Positions 32,501 through 42,900 of a DNA stretch of 64,000 nucleotides are shown one piece after another (position 1 is the stretch's first letter; each line of letters opens with the position of its first letter). A program made the position numbers and the translations under genes. A model generated the notes under the pieces. The model saw only the letters and a list, made by a program, of their open reading frames with translations, was not told the origin of the DNA and searched no databases. The stretch is from Clostridiales bacterium (GTDB lineage: Bacteria; Bacillota; Clostridia; Oscillospirales; CAG-272): positions 17,760-81,759 of the forward strand of contig JAEEYP010000056.1 in the NCBI GenBank assembly GCA_016288155.1, in the 5' to 3' direction.

Positions 32501-33891
32501 CAGTATTTCAGCTCCAGCCGCTCATAGAGCTCGTCCTGCGCCGCCGTCATCGTCCGGAAGACACAGACGAGCCACACGATATACGCGAAGATGCACACGA
32601 GCCAGAACGCCGGATAATACATGGCGACGGAATAGTACACGGCGCGCAGAATGAAGTACAGCACCCCGACGGCGGCCGCGCCGACCGCGCGGACGTTGAT
32701 CGCGTGCCGGATCTCGGCACGGCGCGTCTCGGCGTGGAAAGCCGGCGAGCTGTCGCTGAAGGGGAGCAGCTCCGTGTGCCGACGGACAAGGCGGACAAAG
32801 ACAATGAACAGAAGCGTAAAGAGCAGGAGCATCACGACGTTCTCCGCCGTCGCCCAGAAGCGGATCGGGCGGTACAGGGCGATCGCCCGCGACAGATAGC
32901 GCGCCGCCACCGCGTCGTACTCGTCGAAATACGGGATCTGCCGCATGAAGTTCCAGACGGACAGTCCCGCCGCCGCCGCTGACAGGATCCATCCGGCGAC
33001 GGAGAGCTTTTTGTCGTACCTGAAGAATTCCGCGAAGACAAAGGCGGCGAACGCGGCGGCGACACAGCTCGGAACGACGCAGAGGCCGTCGAGGATAAAG
33101 AACACGGAGGTGATCGCCGCCATGAACGCAAGCAGCATCGCCCGCTTCATCCGGATCGCCGCCATCAGTCCGTCGTCCCGCGCGATCTTCTCGTCGTAAT
33201 AGGCGCGGATGCCTTCGTTCAGCCCCTTGTCGCGCCGCATCCCGCCGAGATAGCGCTCCATGCGCACGAGCCAGAAGATCCCGAAGCCGAAAACGACCGC
33301 CACGGCGACGACGTAGAAGATCGGCTTGAACGCCGAGAGCGGCATCTTCGCCTGCTGCGCCGCTTCAAACGTATCCTGCACCTCGAGCGAGACCGTCTCC
33401 GGCAGAACAGACGCCGCCGTCTTGATGAGGAAGAAGACGATGGTGCCGAACTTCAGCCGATCCATGGGCACGGCGTACCGTCCGGAACTCTCCGCGTTTT
33501 CTTTTTTCTTTTCTCCCTGCTCCGAGTTGCGCCGTATCCCGTACACGCTGTCGGAGCCCAGCCGCATGCCGAGCGAATACAGCCCGTCAAAGAAGCATTT
33601 GACGGCGGGCAAGAACCACAAAAGCTCGAGCACGCCGAAAACGAACGTATACAGCAGCGCGTATACCTGGCTTGTATGCGGGAAGAAGGTCATGAGGGCG
33701 CGCACGAACGTCACGATGAACAGCCGCCACACCCATCCCCTCGTCTCCCGGAGGTTGTCCGCCAGAAAGGACATGCGGAACAGCCCGTGATAGATGAGGA
33801 GGTAACCGATGAAATCCGGCAGGATATCGATGAGATACACGTTCGGATTGAACAGAAACACGATCCCGAGCGCGATATATCCGAAGCCCAT
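32500..33891 (-). CDS. Multi-pass membrane protein, related to the upstream 239-residue protein
   Basis: 463 residues, about 10 membrane helices. It begins MGFGYIALGIVFLFNPNVYL and has a short charged cytoplasmic loop around residues 120-145 (R-R-N-S-E-Q-G-E-K-K-K). The N-terminal G-F-G-Y segment and overall helix pattern (V-Y, then D-F/D-V-I-G) match the neighbouring protein at 33895-34614, suggesting a tandem duplication with added C-terminal helices. I do not recognise a family or function. It starts 3 bases after its neighbour's stop. Confidence 0.7.
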   Translation of the reverse strand: MGFGYIALGIVFLFNPNVYLIDILPDFIGYLLIYHGLFRMSFLADNLRETRGWVWRLFIVTFVRALMTFFPHTSQVYALLYTFVFGVLELLWFLPAVKCFFDGLYSLGMRLGSDSVYGIRRNSEQGEKKKENAESSGRYAVPMDRLKFGTIVFFLIKTAASVLPETVSLEVQDTFEAAQQAKMPLSAFKPIFYVVAVAVVFGFGIFWLVRMERYLGGMRRDKGLNEGIRAYYDEKIARDDGLMAAIRMKRAMLLAFMAAITSVFFILDGLCVVPSCVAAAFAAFVFAEFFRYDKKLSVAGWILSAAAAGLSVWNFMRQIPYFDEYDAVAARYLSRAIALYRPIRFWATAENVVMLLLFTLLFIVFVRLVRRHTELLPFSDSSPAFHAETRRAEIRHAINVRAVGAAAVGVLYFILRAVYYSVAMYYPAFWLVCIFAYIVWLVCVFRTMTAAQDELYERLELKY

Positions 33892-33894
33892 AGC

Positions 33895-34614
33895 TTACTT
33901 CCGTCCTTTTTTCTTTTTGCGCTTCACGCGCTGCCGACCCGGTTCCGCGGGCTCGCCGTCCGTCTTCGCGCCCGCCGCGCGGCGCCCGTAGGCGCCCTCG
34001 AGAAGGCTGTCCGCCTTCTCGTTCCAGCGGTCGAGCCATGCGAAGCGGGAGGGCTTGCGGGGCGCGGTCAGCGTGTCGCTTTCGCAGATGCGGCAGTAGC
34101 AGGAATGGATGAGCAGCGCGTTGAGCACGATCACCGCGGCGCCGTAGATCAGAAGGATGATCGAAGCGATATGGGAGAAGGTCTCCCCGAAGATCTGCGC
34201 CGTGAGGAACGCGATGATGTATACCGGATAGTAGGTGAGGATCAAGATCAGGTTCCGGCGCGCGCGCTTCGGCTCCTTCTCCAGCTCCACCTGATTCGCC
34301 AGATGATAGATGCCCGCGAGGAGGAAGACGTGGAGCAGAAGCGAGGCGAGCATGACCGCGACGGAAAGGACGTTCGCCCACAGGCTCCCGGACTCCAGCA
34401 TCCCGAAAAACGAGAGGACGGCGCGCGTCAGGCAGAGCAGCATATAGACGACGTCCGTCCAGAGCGCGCGCAGGAAGTTCTTCTGATACCAGCCGAGCTT
34501 GGAGAACGCGAGGAGCATCACGACGCCGCCGATGACGTCCGCGAAGAAATAGACGTTGGACACGGAGAACACAAAGGACAGGATATACCCGATGAGCAGA
34601 TACCCGAAGCCCAG
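33895..34614 (-). CDS. Membrane protein with probable CTG start
   Basis: 239 residues if started at CTG 34614, about 6 membrane helices and a basic C-terminal tail (K-R-K-K-K-K-G-R-K). The CTG is preceded 8 bases upstream by AAGGGAGG, and the resulting N-terminus reads [M]-G-F-G-Y-L-L-I-G-Y-I-L, parallel to MGFGYIALG of the next gene. The first conventional start (GTG at 34572) would cut off most of the first helix and has no ribosome site. Function unknown. It lies 45 bases downstream of secA on the same strand. Confidence 0.68.
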   Translation of the reverse strand: MGFGYLLIGYILSFVFSVSNVYFFADVIGGVVMLLAFSKLGWYQKNFLRALWTDVVYMLLCLTRAVLSFFGMLESGSLWANVLSVAVMLASLLLHVFLLAGIYHLANQVELEKEPKRARRNLILILTYYPVYIIAFLTAQIFGETFSHIASIILLIYGAAVIVLNALLIHSCYCRICESDTLTAPRKPSRFAWLDRWNEKADSLLEGAYGRRAAGAKTDGEPAEPGRQRVKRKKKKGRK

Positions 34615-34659
34615 AGCGACCGCCTCCCTTCTCTCATTCTGTCGCCGCCGACCGGCGGA

Positions 34660-37476
34660 TCATTCGCCGCCTTCGTCGGATCCTGCCGCGTCGGCGCGTC
34701 CGCAGCATTTCTTATACTTCTTGCCGCTCCCGCACGGGCAGGGATCGTTGCGCCCGACCCTCTTTTTGATGACGATCGGGACGCGCGGCTCGGCGGACGG
34801 CGTCTGCGGAGCAACCGGTCCCCGGAGCGCGGCGGCGCGCGGCGCCGCCGGAGCGCGCTGCATGGACGGCGCGGAGACGCCCGTCTCGCGCGCGACCTGC
34901 ACGCGGCGGATCTGCTGCTTCGGCATGACGGAGAGGATCCGGCGCACCGTATCGTCGCGGATGTCCCGGATCATCTCGTCGAAGAGATCCGCGCCCTGGA
35001 TGCGGTATTCGCTGATCGGATTGCGCTGCGCGTACGCCTGCAGCCCGATCGATTCCATGAGGCTGTCCATCGCCTCAAGGTGATCCATCCATTTTTCGTC
35101 GACGCTGCGCAGGAGCACGACGCGCTCCACCTCGCGGAAGGTCTCCTCGCCGAAGAGCTGCTCCTTGAACGCATACAGTTTCTCCGCGCGTTCGAGGAGC
35201 GTGCCGCGGATCGCGGCGCGCGCGTCCGCCGGCGTCCCGTCCGTCACCGTGAAGTCGTTCTCCGCGCAGAGGAGCCCCAGATACCGTCGGCGCAGACCGT
35301 CCAGATCCCACAGGGAGAAGTCGTCCTCGTGCAGATACTCGCCGACCGTCTCCGCGATCGTCTCGTGCATCATCGACAGAATCTTTTCCTTCATGCTCGC
35401 GCCGTCGAGCACCTCGCTGCGCTGCTCGTAGATGATCGAGCGCTGCTGATTCATGACGTCGTCGTAGGCAAGGACGTTCTTGCGGCGCTCGAAGTTGTTG
35501 CCCTCAAGACGTTTCTGCGCGCTCTCGATAGAACCGGAAAGGATCTTCGCGTCGATCGGCTCGTCCTCGCCGAGGCCGAGGCGGTCGACGACGTTCAGGA
35601 TCCGCTCGCTGCCGAAGAGGCGCATCAGATCGTCCTCCAGCGACAGGAAAAACCGCGATTCGCCCGGATCGCCCTGACGACCGGAACGGCCGCGGAGCTG
35701 ATTGTCGATCCGGCGGCTCTCGTGCCGTTCCGTACCGATCACGAAAAGACCTCCGGCGGCGCAGACCTTCTCCGCCTCCGGCCTGATCTCCTCCTGATAC
35801 TTTTTATACAGCGCGCGGTAGACCTCGCGCGCCGCCTGCGCTTCCTCGCTGATCGACTGAGAAGAACCGGTCGCCAGGGCGATCACGTCCTCTTCATATC
35901 CCTGCCGGCGCATCTCCGCCTTGGCGAGGTACTCGGCGTTGCCGCCGAGGAGGATGTCCGTGCCGCGCCCCGCCATGTTCGTGGAGATCGTGACGGCGCC
36001 CAATTTGCCCGCCTGCGCGACGATGTCCGCTTCCTTGTCGTGGTATTTGGCGTTCAGAACGGTGTGCTTGATCCCGTTCAGCTGCAGTTTCCTTGAAAGT
36101 TCTTCCGACTTCTCGATGGACACGGTACCGACGAGGACCGGCTGCCCCTTCTCGTGGCAGCGGCGGATCTGCTCGATGATCGCGCGGTCCTTCCCCGCCT
36201 TCGTCTTATAGACGACGTCCGGATGATCCTCGCGGATCATCGGCTTGTTCGTCGGGACCTCGACGACGTCGAGGCGGTAGATCTCGCGGAACTCGTTCTC
36301 CTCGGAGAGCGCCGTACCGGTCATGCCGGAGAGCTTCTGGTACATGCGGAAATAATTCTGGAAGGTGATCGTCGCGATCGTCCGGTTCTCGCGCTGGATC
36401 TCCACGCGCTCCTTCGCCTCGATCGCCTGATGGAGCCCGTCGGAATACCGGCGGCCCGGCATGATGCGCCCGGTGAAGGTATCGACGATAAGCACCTCGT
36501 TGTCCTTGACGACGTAGTCGATATCCCGCTTCATGATGCCGTAGGCGCGGATCGCCTGATAGATGTGGTGGGAGATATCCGCGTTCTCCGGGTCGGAGAA
36601 GTTCTCGATGCCGAAGAACTTCTCCGCCTTGGCGACGCCGGATGCGGTCAGGGTCGTGCTGCGCGCCTTCTCGTCCACGATATAGTCGGCGTCGATGTTG
36701 TCGTTGTCGACCTTCTCGTCCAGTTCCTTGATGACGAACTTGCGCAGCGTGCGCGTGAACTGATCCGCCCGCGCGTACAGCTCGTCCGTCTCCTCGCCCT
36801 GACCGGAGATGATGAGCGGCGTGCGCGCTTCGTCGATGAGGATGGAGTCCACCTCGTCCACGATGGCGAAGTTGTGTCCCCGCTGTACGCGCTCCTGCTT
36901 GTACAGCACCATGTTGTCGCGCAGATAATCGAAGCCGAACTCGTTGTTCGTCCCGTAGGTGATGTCGCTCTGATACGCTTTCTGTTTCTCGCCCCGCGTC
37001 TGATCGTGGACCACGAGCCCCGTGCTCAGTCCGAGGAATTCGTGGATCCGCCCCATCTCCTCGCTGCCGAGGCGGGCAAGGTATTCGTTGACGGTCACGA
37101 TATGGACGCCGTTCCCGAGCAGCGCGTTCAGGTACGACGGGAGCGCGGCGACGAGCGTCTTTCCTTCGCCGGTCTTCATCTCGGCGATCCGCCCCTGATG
37201 GAGCAGCACGCCGCAGAGGATCTGCACGTCGAACGGGCGCTTCCCCAGGACGCGGTCCGCCGCCTCGCGCACGAGCGCGTAGGCGTCCGGGAGGATATCC
37301 TCAAGATCCTTTCCGGCGGCGAGACTCCGCTTGAAGGCGTCCGTCCGCTCCGCCATTTCGGCGTCGGACAGCGCCGCGTACTGCGGCGCGAGCGCGTTCA
37401 CCGTATTCAGGATCGGGCGTATTTTCTTGATCTGATGGTCGCTGTACGTACCGAACAGCTTCGCTGCAAGACCCAT
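34660..37476 (-). CDS. secA: Protein translocase ATPase SecA
   Basis: 938 residues. Walker A M-K-T-G-E-G-K-T-L, the DEAD-type V-D-E-V-D-S-I-L-I-D-E-A-R-T-P-L-I, the preprotein-crosslinking and scaffold domains, G-T-E-R-H-E-S-R-R-I-D-N-Q-L-R-G-R-S-G-R-Q-G-D-P-G-E-S, and a C-terminal zinc-binding tail C-P-C-G-S-G-K-K-Y-K-K-C-C. It drives export of unfolded proteins through SecYEG. The CTD tail also binds SecB-like partners or ribosomes. It is followed by two membrane-protein genes and an acetyltransferase in the same direction. Confidence 0.98.
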   Translation of the reverse strand: MGLAAKLFGTYSDHQIKKIRPILNTVNALAPQYAALSDAEMAERTDAFKRSLAAGKDLEDILPDAYALVREAADRVLGKRPFDVQILCGVLLHQGRIAEMKTGEGKTLVAALPSYLNALLGNGVHIVTVNEYLARLGSEEMGRIHEFLGLSTGLVVHDQTRGEKQKAYQSDITYGTNNEFGFDYLRDNMVLYKQERVQRGHNFAIVDEVDSILIDEARTPLIISGQGEETDELYARADQFTRTLRKFVIKELDEKVDNDNIDADYIVDEKARSTTLTASGVAKAEKFFGIENFSDPENADISHHIYQAIRAYGIMKRDIDYVVKDNEVLIVDTFTGRIMPGRRYSDGLHQAIEAKERVEIQRENRTIATITFQNYFRMYQKLSGMTGTALSEENEFREIYRLDVVEVPTNKPMIREDHPDVVYKTKAGKDRAIIEQIRRCHEKGQPVLVGTVSIEKSEELSRKLQLNGIKHTVLNAKYHDKEADIVAQAGKLGAVTISTNMAGRGTDILLGGNAEYLAKAEMRRQGYEEDVIALATGSSQSISEEAQAAREVYRALYKKYQEEIRPEAEKVCAAGGLFVIGTERHESRRIDNQLRGRSGRQGDPGESRFFLSLEDDLMRLFGSERILNVVDRLGLGEDEPIDAKILSGSIESAQKRLEGNNFERRKNVLAYDDVMNQQRSIIYEQRSEVLDGASMKEKILSMMHETIAETVGEYLHEDDFSLWDLDGLRRRYLGLLCAENDFTVTDGTPADARAAIRGTLLERAEKLYAFKEQLFGEETFREVERVVLLRSVDEKWMDHLEAMDSLMESIGLQAYAQRNPISEYRIQGADLFDEMIRDIRDDTVRRILSVMPKQQIRRVQVARETGVSAPSMQRAPAAPRAAALRGPVAPQTPSAEPRVPIVIKKRVGRNDPCPCGSGKKYKKCCGRADAAGSDEGGE

Positions 37477-37626
37477 GATGTTTCCTTTCGCATTCCGTAT
37501 CGCGCCGAGCGGCGCGATGATCTGAGAATGACTCTATACGTATAGTATACCGCATCCGTGCGGCACAGTGGGTTTCATATTTGTAAATTTTATGGAAACG
37601 TTGCCGCCGATCTTCCCGCTCCGCCC

Positions 37627-37655
37627 TTGAAAACGGAGGGAAGAGAGCGTATAAT
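37627..37655 (+). promoter_or_regulatory. Sigma-A promoter of trmL
   Basis: TTGAAA (37627-37632), 17-base spacer, TATAAT (37650-37655). Confidence 0.85.
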
Positions 37656-37686
37656 AGCATAAGCACCTTTGCAACGGGAGAATACA

Positions 37687-38208
37687 ATGGAAATCGTCCA
37701 CATCGTCCTCGTAGAACCGCAGATCCCGCAGAACACCGGCAATATCGCGCGCACCTGCGCGGCGACGGGCGCCGCGCTCCATCTCATCCGCCCGCTCGGC
37801 TTTGAGATCGACAGCGCGAAGCTCCGGCGCGCGGGACTCGACTACTGGGACAGCCTGCATATCCGTTTCTACGACGGGATCGGCAATTTCTTCGTCCAGA
37901 ACCCCGGCGTTTCCTTTTACTGCTTCACGGCGCGCGCGGCGCGCTCGTACGCCGAGGTCGCCTATCCGCTCCCGACGTATCTCTTCTTCGGCAAGGAGAC
38001 GACGGGACTCCCGGCGGAGTTTCTTCTGCGCCACGAGGACCGATGCGTCCGCATCCCCATGCGCGAGGGACAGCGGTGCCTCAATCTCTCCAACGCCGCC
38101 GCCGTCGGCGTCTACGAGGTGCTGCGGCAGCACGGCTTCCCGGAGCAGTGCGGGCACAGCGGCCGTCTGGCGGAGGAGGCGCGGCAAAGCGGGGCTCCGG
38201 CGGACTGA
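37687..38208 (+). CDS. trmL: tRNA (cytidine/uridine-34-2'-O)-methyltransferase TrmL
   Basis: 173 residues. SPOUT-fold signatures: V-E-P-Q-I-P-Q-N-T-G-N-I-A-R-T-C at the start, F-F-G-K-E-T-T-G-L-P in the middle and R-C-L-N-L-S-N-A-A-A-V-G-V-Y-E near the end, the knot that binds S-adenosylmethionine. It methylates the ribose of the wobble base of tRNA-Leu isoacceptors. The ATG at 37687 has GGGAG 6 bases upstream; an in-frame ATG 18 bases earlier precedes that site. Single-gene unit converging on spoIVA. Confidence 0.95.
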   Translation: MEIVHIVLVEPQIPQNTGNIARTCAATGAALHLIRPLGFEIDSAKLRRAGLDYWDSLHIRFYDGIGNFFVQNPGVSFYCFTARAARSYAEVAYPLPTYLFFGKETTGLPAEFLLRHEDRCVRIPMREGQRCLNLSNAAAVGVYEVLRQHGFPEQCGHSGRLAEEARQSGAPAD

Positions 38209-38279
38209 CCGCCACATTCCGCCGTCCGTATGCCCGTATCATTGTAGCATACTTTTCAGAAAAATGCAACCGCGCAGAA

Positions 38280-38320
38280 GGCGCGCCGCCCTCCGATCCG
38301 GAGGACGGCGCGCCTTTTTT
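38280..38320 (+). terminator. Terminator after trmL
   Basis: A 15-pair stem (GGCGCGCCG...CGGCGCGCC, one mismatch) followed by six T on the plus strand. The minus-strand tail towards spoIVA is poor (TTCTG). Confidence 0.85.
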
Positions 38321-38323
38321 CGT

Positions 38324-39820
38324 TCAGAGGATGATGCAGATGAGCCCGCCGCTCCCCTCGTTGATGACGCGGGAGAGCGTTTCGCCCAGTTTCTGCCGCG
38401 CGTCGTCGGGCATGTGCGCGAGCTTGGCGTGCAGTCCGTCGTTGACGAGATCGTACAGCGAACGCCCGAACAGATTCGATTCCCATATCTGCCGGGGGTC
38501 CTCCTCGAAATCGTTGAGCAGATTGTGCACCAGTTCCTCCGATTGCTGCTCCGTTCCGACGATCGGACTCAGTTCCGTTTCGATCGTCGCGCGGATCATG
38601 TGTACGGACGGCGCGGAGGCGCGCAGCCGCACCCCGTATCCGCCGGCCTGCCGGACGATCTGCGGCTCTTCGAGCTTCATCGATTCGACGCCCGGCATGA
38701 CGATGCCGTATCCGCTCTCGTCGAGTTCCCGGATCGCCTCGGCGTACTTGTCGTACTCCTTCTTGGCGCGGCTCAGTTCCCGCAAGGCGTCGAGCAGTTC
38801 CCTCTCCGAGGAGATCTCCACCCCGGTCAGCTCGCCCAGGATCCGGTAATAGAGCGCCTGCGGCAGTCCGACGGAAAGCGTCGCCTTCCCCGTCGCCAGA
38901 TCGATCCGCTCCGGGCGGATCTGCGGCGCCTCCTCCAGCGTCTCCGCGAGCGCCGCCGTCAGCGCGGCGGCGTATTCCTCCGACGCCTGCCCGACGCGGC
39001 GGATCGGACGGGCGGCGCGCATCGCCGCCTCGTCCACGGCGGCGCGCAGCCAATGTCCGCCCTCGAGCGCGGAGATCCACGATGGCATGACGAGCGCGAT
39101 CTCGCGGATCGGAAATTCCATGAGCACCATGCGCAAAATGTGCGCGATATCCTCCTCGTTCAGCTCCATGCAGTTGACGAGCGCGACCGGCGCCCCGTAT
39201 TCCTTCTCCAGCGCGAGCGCCAGCGTCTCCGAACCCTCGGATTCAGGCTGCGCGGAGTTGAGGATCACGGCGAACGGTTTGCCGAGCGCGTTCAGCTCCG
39301 CCGCCACGCGGCGTTCCGCCTCGACGTAGCTCTCGCGCGGGATATCCCCGAACGTCCCGTCCGAGGTGACGAGCATCCCCACCGTCGCGTGTTCCGTGAT
39401 GACCTTGCGCGTCCCCGTCTCCGCCGCCTCGTCGAACGGGACCGGCTCCTCGGACCACGGCGTATGCACCATCCTCGGCGTGCCGTTTTCCGTATTCCCG
39501 ATCGCGTCCGGGATCAGATATCCCACGCAGTCGATCATCCGCACGTTGACGTGCCCGCACTCTCCCACGCGGATCTGCACCGCCTCGTCCGGGATGAATT
39601 TCGGTTCCGTCGTCATCACCGTGCGGCCGCCCGCGCTCTGCGGAAGCTCATCCCGCGCGCGCGTCTTCTCCGCCTCGCTTGCGATATTCGGGAGCACGAC
39701 GGTCTCCATGAATTTCTTGATAAACGTCGACTTCCCGCAGCGCACCGGTCCGACCACCCCGATGTATACGTCCCCGCCCGTGCGGTCGGCGATATCCCGA
39801 TAGATCTCCGTACCTGTCAT
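38324..39820 (-). CDS. spoIVA: Stage IV sporulation protein A, spore-coat morphogenetic ATPase
   Basis: 498 residues, close to the usual ~492. It opens Y-R-D-I-A-D-R-T-G-G-D-V-Y-I-G-V-V-G-P-V-R-C-G-K-S-T, with a Walker A specific to SpoIVA. The TRAFAC-like GTPase-derived ATPase domain follows (about 1-240, with Y-E... E-H-A-T-V-G-M-L-V-T-S-D-G-T). The C-terminus ends GGLICIIL, the membrane-anchoring tip that contacts SpoVM. It polymerises on the forespore surface and recruits coat proteins. A sigma-E-type promoter stands upstream, and sigE itself is in this window. Confidence 0.97.
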   Translation of the reverse strand: MTGTEIYRDIADRTGGDVYIGVVGPVRCGKSTFIKKFMETVVLPNIASEAEKTRARDELPQSAGGRTVMTTEPKFIPDEAVQIRVGECGHVNVRMIDCVGYLIPDAIGNTENGTPRMVHTPWSEEPVPFDEAAETGTRKVITEHATVGMLVTSDGTFGDIPRESYVEAERRVAAELNALGKPFAVILNSAQPESEGSETLALALEKEYGAPVALVNCMELNEEDIAHILRMVLMEFPIREIALVMPSWISALEGGHWLRAAVDEAAMRAARPIRRVGQASEEYAAALTAALAETLEEAPQIRPERIDLATGKATLSVGLPQALYYRILGELTGVEISSERELLDALRELSRAKKEYDKYAEAIRELDESGYGIVMPGVESMKLEEPQIVRQAGGYGVRLRASAPSVHMIRATIETELSPIVGTEQQSEELVHNLLNDFEEDPRQIWESNLFGRSLYDLVNDGLHAKLAHMPDDARQKLGETLSRVINEGSGGLICIIL

Positions 39821-39856
39821 AGCTTCTCTCCCTCCGCTCTGTCCTTGGTCTGTACA

Positions 39857-39885
39857 AGACTATGCGGCGGGACGCGCCATTATGA
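39857..39885 (-). promoter_or_regulatory. Probable sigma-E (mother-cell) promoter of spoIVA
   Basis: TCATAAT (39879-39885), 14-base spacer, CATAGTCT (39857-39864) on the minus strand. The consensus is kmATATT, 14 bases, CATAcAnT, so 6 of 7 and 6 of 8 positions agree. Start about 30-35 bases ahead of the ATG, which has GGAGGGAGA upstream. Confidence 0.65.
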
Positions 39886-39906
39886 CACGGGAGGAAAATC
39901 GGCGGC

Positions 39907-39945
39907 GCAAAACGAAAGCGGAGGCGGTATCTTCCGCCTCCGCTT
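39907..39945 (-). terminator. Terminator after polC
   Basis: A 12-base-pair perfect stem (AAGCGGAGGCGG and complement, 6-base loop) with tail TCGTTTTG on the minus strand. Confidence 0.8.
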
Positions 39946-39964
39946 GCCGGATGGGGACCGATCT

Positions 39965-42900
39965 TCAGAACAGCCGGAGCTGGTTCGTGGCGCTCAGCCC
40001 GCGCAGCACGCCGTTGCGTTCGAGGATCTCGATGACGGACTTCGAGATGCCGGCGTTCCGCTTCAGGTCGTCCACGGAGAAGATCTCCGTTTCGCTGCGG
40101 CATTTCACGATGCTGTCTGCCGCCGCGTCTCCGAGCCCCGGCAGCGACGCGAACGGGAGCCGGATCTTGCCGTCCTCCGGAATGAACTTGTGCGCGTCGG
40201 AGCGATTGAGATCGACGGGCAAAAACGAATACCCCCGCTGACAGCACTCGTTGACGAGCATGAGCGCGTCCGCGACGCCGACCTCCTTCGCCGAAAGCTC
40301 CTTGCGGCGGCGCGTCATGTCCGTCAGCGTTTCCCGCACGTGCTGTTTGCCCTTCATGACGATCTCCGAATCGAAGCCGTCCGGCGCCGCTGAAAAATAC
40401 GCGGCGTAGAACACGACGGGATGATAGATCTTGTACCACATGAGCCGCAGAGCGTCGATGCCGTACGCGGCGGCGTGCGCCTTCGGGAACATATAGCGGA
40501 TCTTCTGCAGCGAGTCGATGTACCACTGCGGCACCTCGTGCTCAAGCATCTCCGACACCATATCGTCCGGGATCTTCGCCCCCTTCTTGTTCTTGCGGAC
40601 GAATTCCATGATCTTGAACGCGCGGCTCTTCTCGACGCCGTATTTGTGGATCAGCGTCATCATGATGTCGTCGCGGCACCCGATCACGTCGGAGATCGTG
40701 CAGATGTTGTCCTTGATGAGTTCCTGCGCGTTGCCGAGCCAGCAGCCCGTCCCGTGCGTCAGCCCTTCGATCTGCAGTATGTCCGTGAAATTCTTCGGCT
40801 GCGCGTCCATGAGGACGCCGCGGATGAAGCGCGTGCCGAGCTCCGGCAGTCCGAGCGTCGAGGTCTGGCTGTCGATCTGCTCCGGCGCGACGCCGATCGG
40901 CTCCGTCGAGGTCAGCCCGCGGTAGATCATCGGGTCCGACAGCGGCACGTCGAGGATGCTCGTCCCCGAATACTCCTCGAGCCGTTTGTATTTGGTCGGG
41001 ATATCGTGACCGAGGATATCCAGTTTCAGGATCGTGTCGTGGAGATATTTGAACTCGAAATGCGTCGTGACGACGTCGGAATTCGGGTCGTCCGCCGGAT
41101 GCTGCACCGGCGTGAAATCGTATACGTCGTATTCCCGCGGGATGACGATGATCCCGCCGGGGTGCTGACCGGTCGTCCGTTTCGTGCCGAGGCAGCCGGA
41201 GATGAGCCGCTCCATCTCGGCGCGGTTGACGGAAACGCCCTTCTCCTCCAGGAAATGCGCCGCGAAGCCGTACGCCGTCTTGTCCGCGAGCGTGCCGATC
41301 GTCCCCGCCTTGAACGCCTTCCCCTCGCCGAAGAGGACCTCCGTGAACTTGTGGGCGTCCGCCTGCACGTCGCCGGAGAAATTCAAATCGATATCCGGCG
41401 TCTTGTCCCCGTAGAAGCCGAGGAAGGTCTCGAACGGGATGTCGTGACCGTCCCGCGCCATCGGCGTGCCGCATTCCGGACAGTCCTTCGGCGGCAGATC
41501 GAAGCCGGAGCCGACGGAGCCGTCCTCGATGAATTCGCAGTGGCGGCACTTCGGGCAGCGGTAATGCGGCGGCAGCGGATTCACGCGGGTGATGCCCGCC
41601 ATCGTGGCGGCGAACGACGACCCGACGGAACCGCGGGAGCCGACCTGGTATCCCTTCTCCTCGCTGTTTTCGACCAGCTTGCGCGCGATGATGTACATGA
41701 TGGCGAAGCCGTTCTTGATGATCGAATCGAGCTCGCGCTCCAGCCGCGCCGAGACCTGTTCCGGCAGCGGATCGCCGTACAGATCCCGCGCGAGCTCCCA
41801 GCACTTCGTCGTCAGTTCTTCCTCCGCGCCGTCGATGTGCGGCGGGTAATTGCCCTTCGGGATCGGGCGGACCTCCTCGATCATCGCGGCGATGCGGCGG
41901 GGATTCTCGATCACGACCTCGCGCGCCGTCTCCGGATCGAGATAATCGAATTCCGCCAGCATCTCTTCCGTCGTACGGTAATAGAGCTCGGTGACCCGGT
42001 CCGCGTCCGCGAACTTCATGCCGGAGAGGATGATCCGGCGGTAGATCTCGTCCTCCGGCTCGATGTAATGCGCGTCGCACGTGGCGACGACCGGCTTGCC
42101 GAGCTTATGTCCGAGCGCGATGATCCGCCGGTTCAGCTCGCGCAGCGCCTCGTCGTCGGCGACGGCGCCCTGCGCCACGAGAAAACGGTTGTTGGAGATC
42201 GGCTGGATCTCCAGATAGTCGTAAAAATCGGCGATCGCCTCAAGCTCCGCTTCCGTCTTTCCCTCGCGCATCGCCGTAAACAGCTCGCCCGCCTCGCAGG
42301 CGGAGCCGACGATCAGCCCCTCGCGCAGCTCGCTCAGCCGCGTCTTCGGGATGCGCGGATGCTTGCGGTAGTAATTCAGGTACGACTCCGACACGAGGCG
42401 GTACAGGTTTTTCAGGCCGGTCTGATTCTTGACGAGGATGATCTGGTGGTACGTCTTCAGCTGGAGCGGATCGCAGCGGCTGCTCATGGCGCCGTTCATT
42501 TCTTCAATCGTGTATACGCCCTCGTCGGCGAGCTTGTCGATCATCTTATAATAGATCGCGGCGAGCATCGCGGCGTCGTCCGACGCGCGGTGATGGTTGA
42601 AATCTCCGAGACGGAAGTATTCCGCGAGAGAATCGAGCCGATGCCGCTTCAGTTCCGGGTTCACGTAGCGGGACATGGCGACGGTATCGAGGTACGTATT
42701 CGTGAACGGGAGACCGAGTTCCTCGGCGGCACGGCGGATGAAACCGACGTCGAAGGAGGCGTTGTGCGCGATGAGCATCCGGTCGCCGATAAACTCGAGG
42801 AACCGCGGCAGGACGGCGGCGATGTCGGGCGCGTCCGCGACCGTCTCGTCGGAGATGCCGGTGAGCTTCGTGATCTCCTCCGGGATCGGTACGCCCGGAT

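Noticed and set aside
33676..36096. Plus-strand open frame of about 800 codons
   Set aside because: It is antisense to secA and the two membrane-protein genes, with no recognisable domain.
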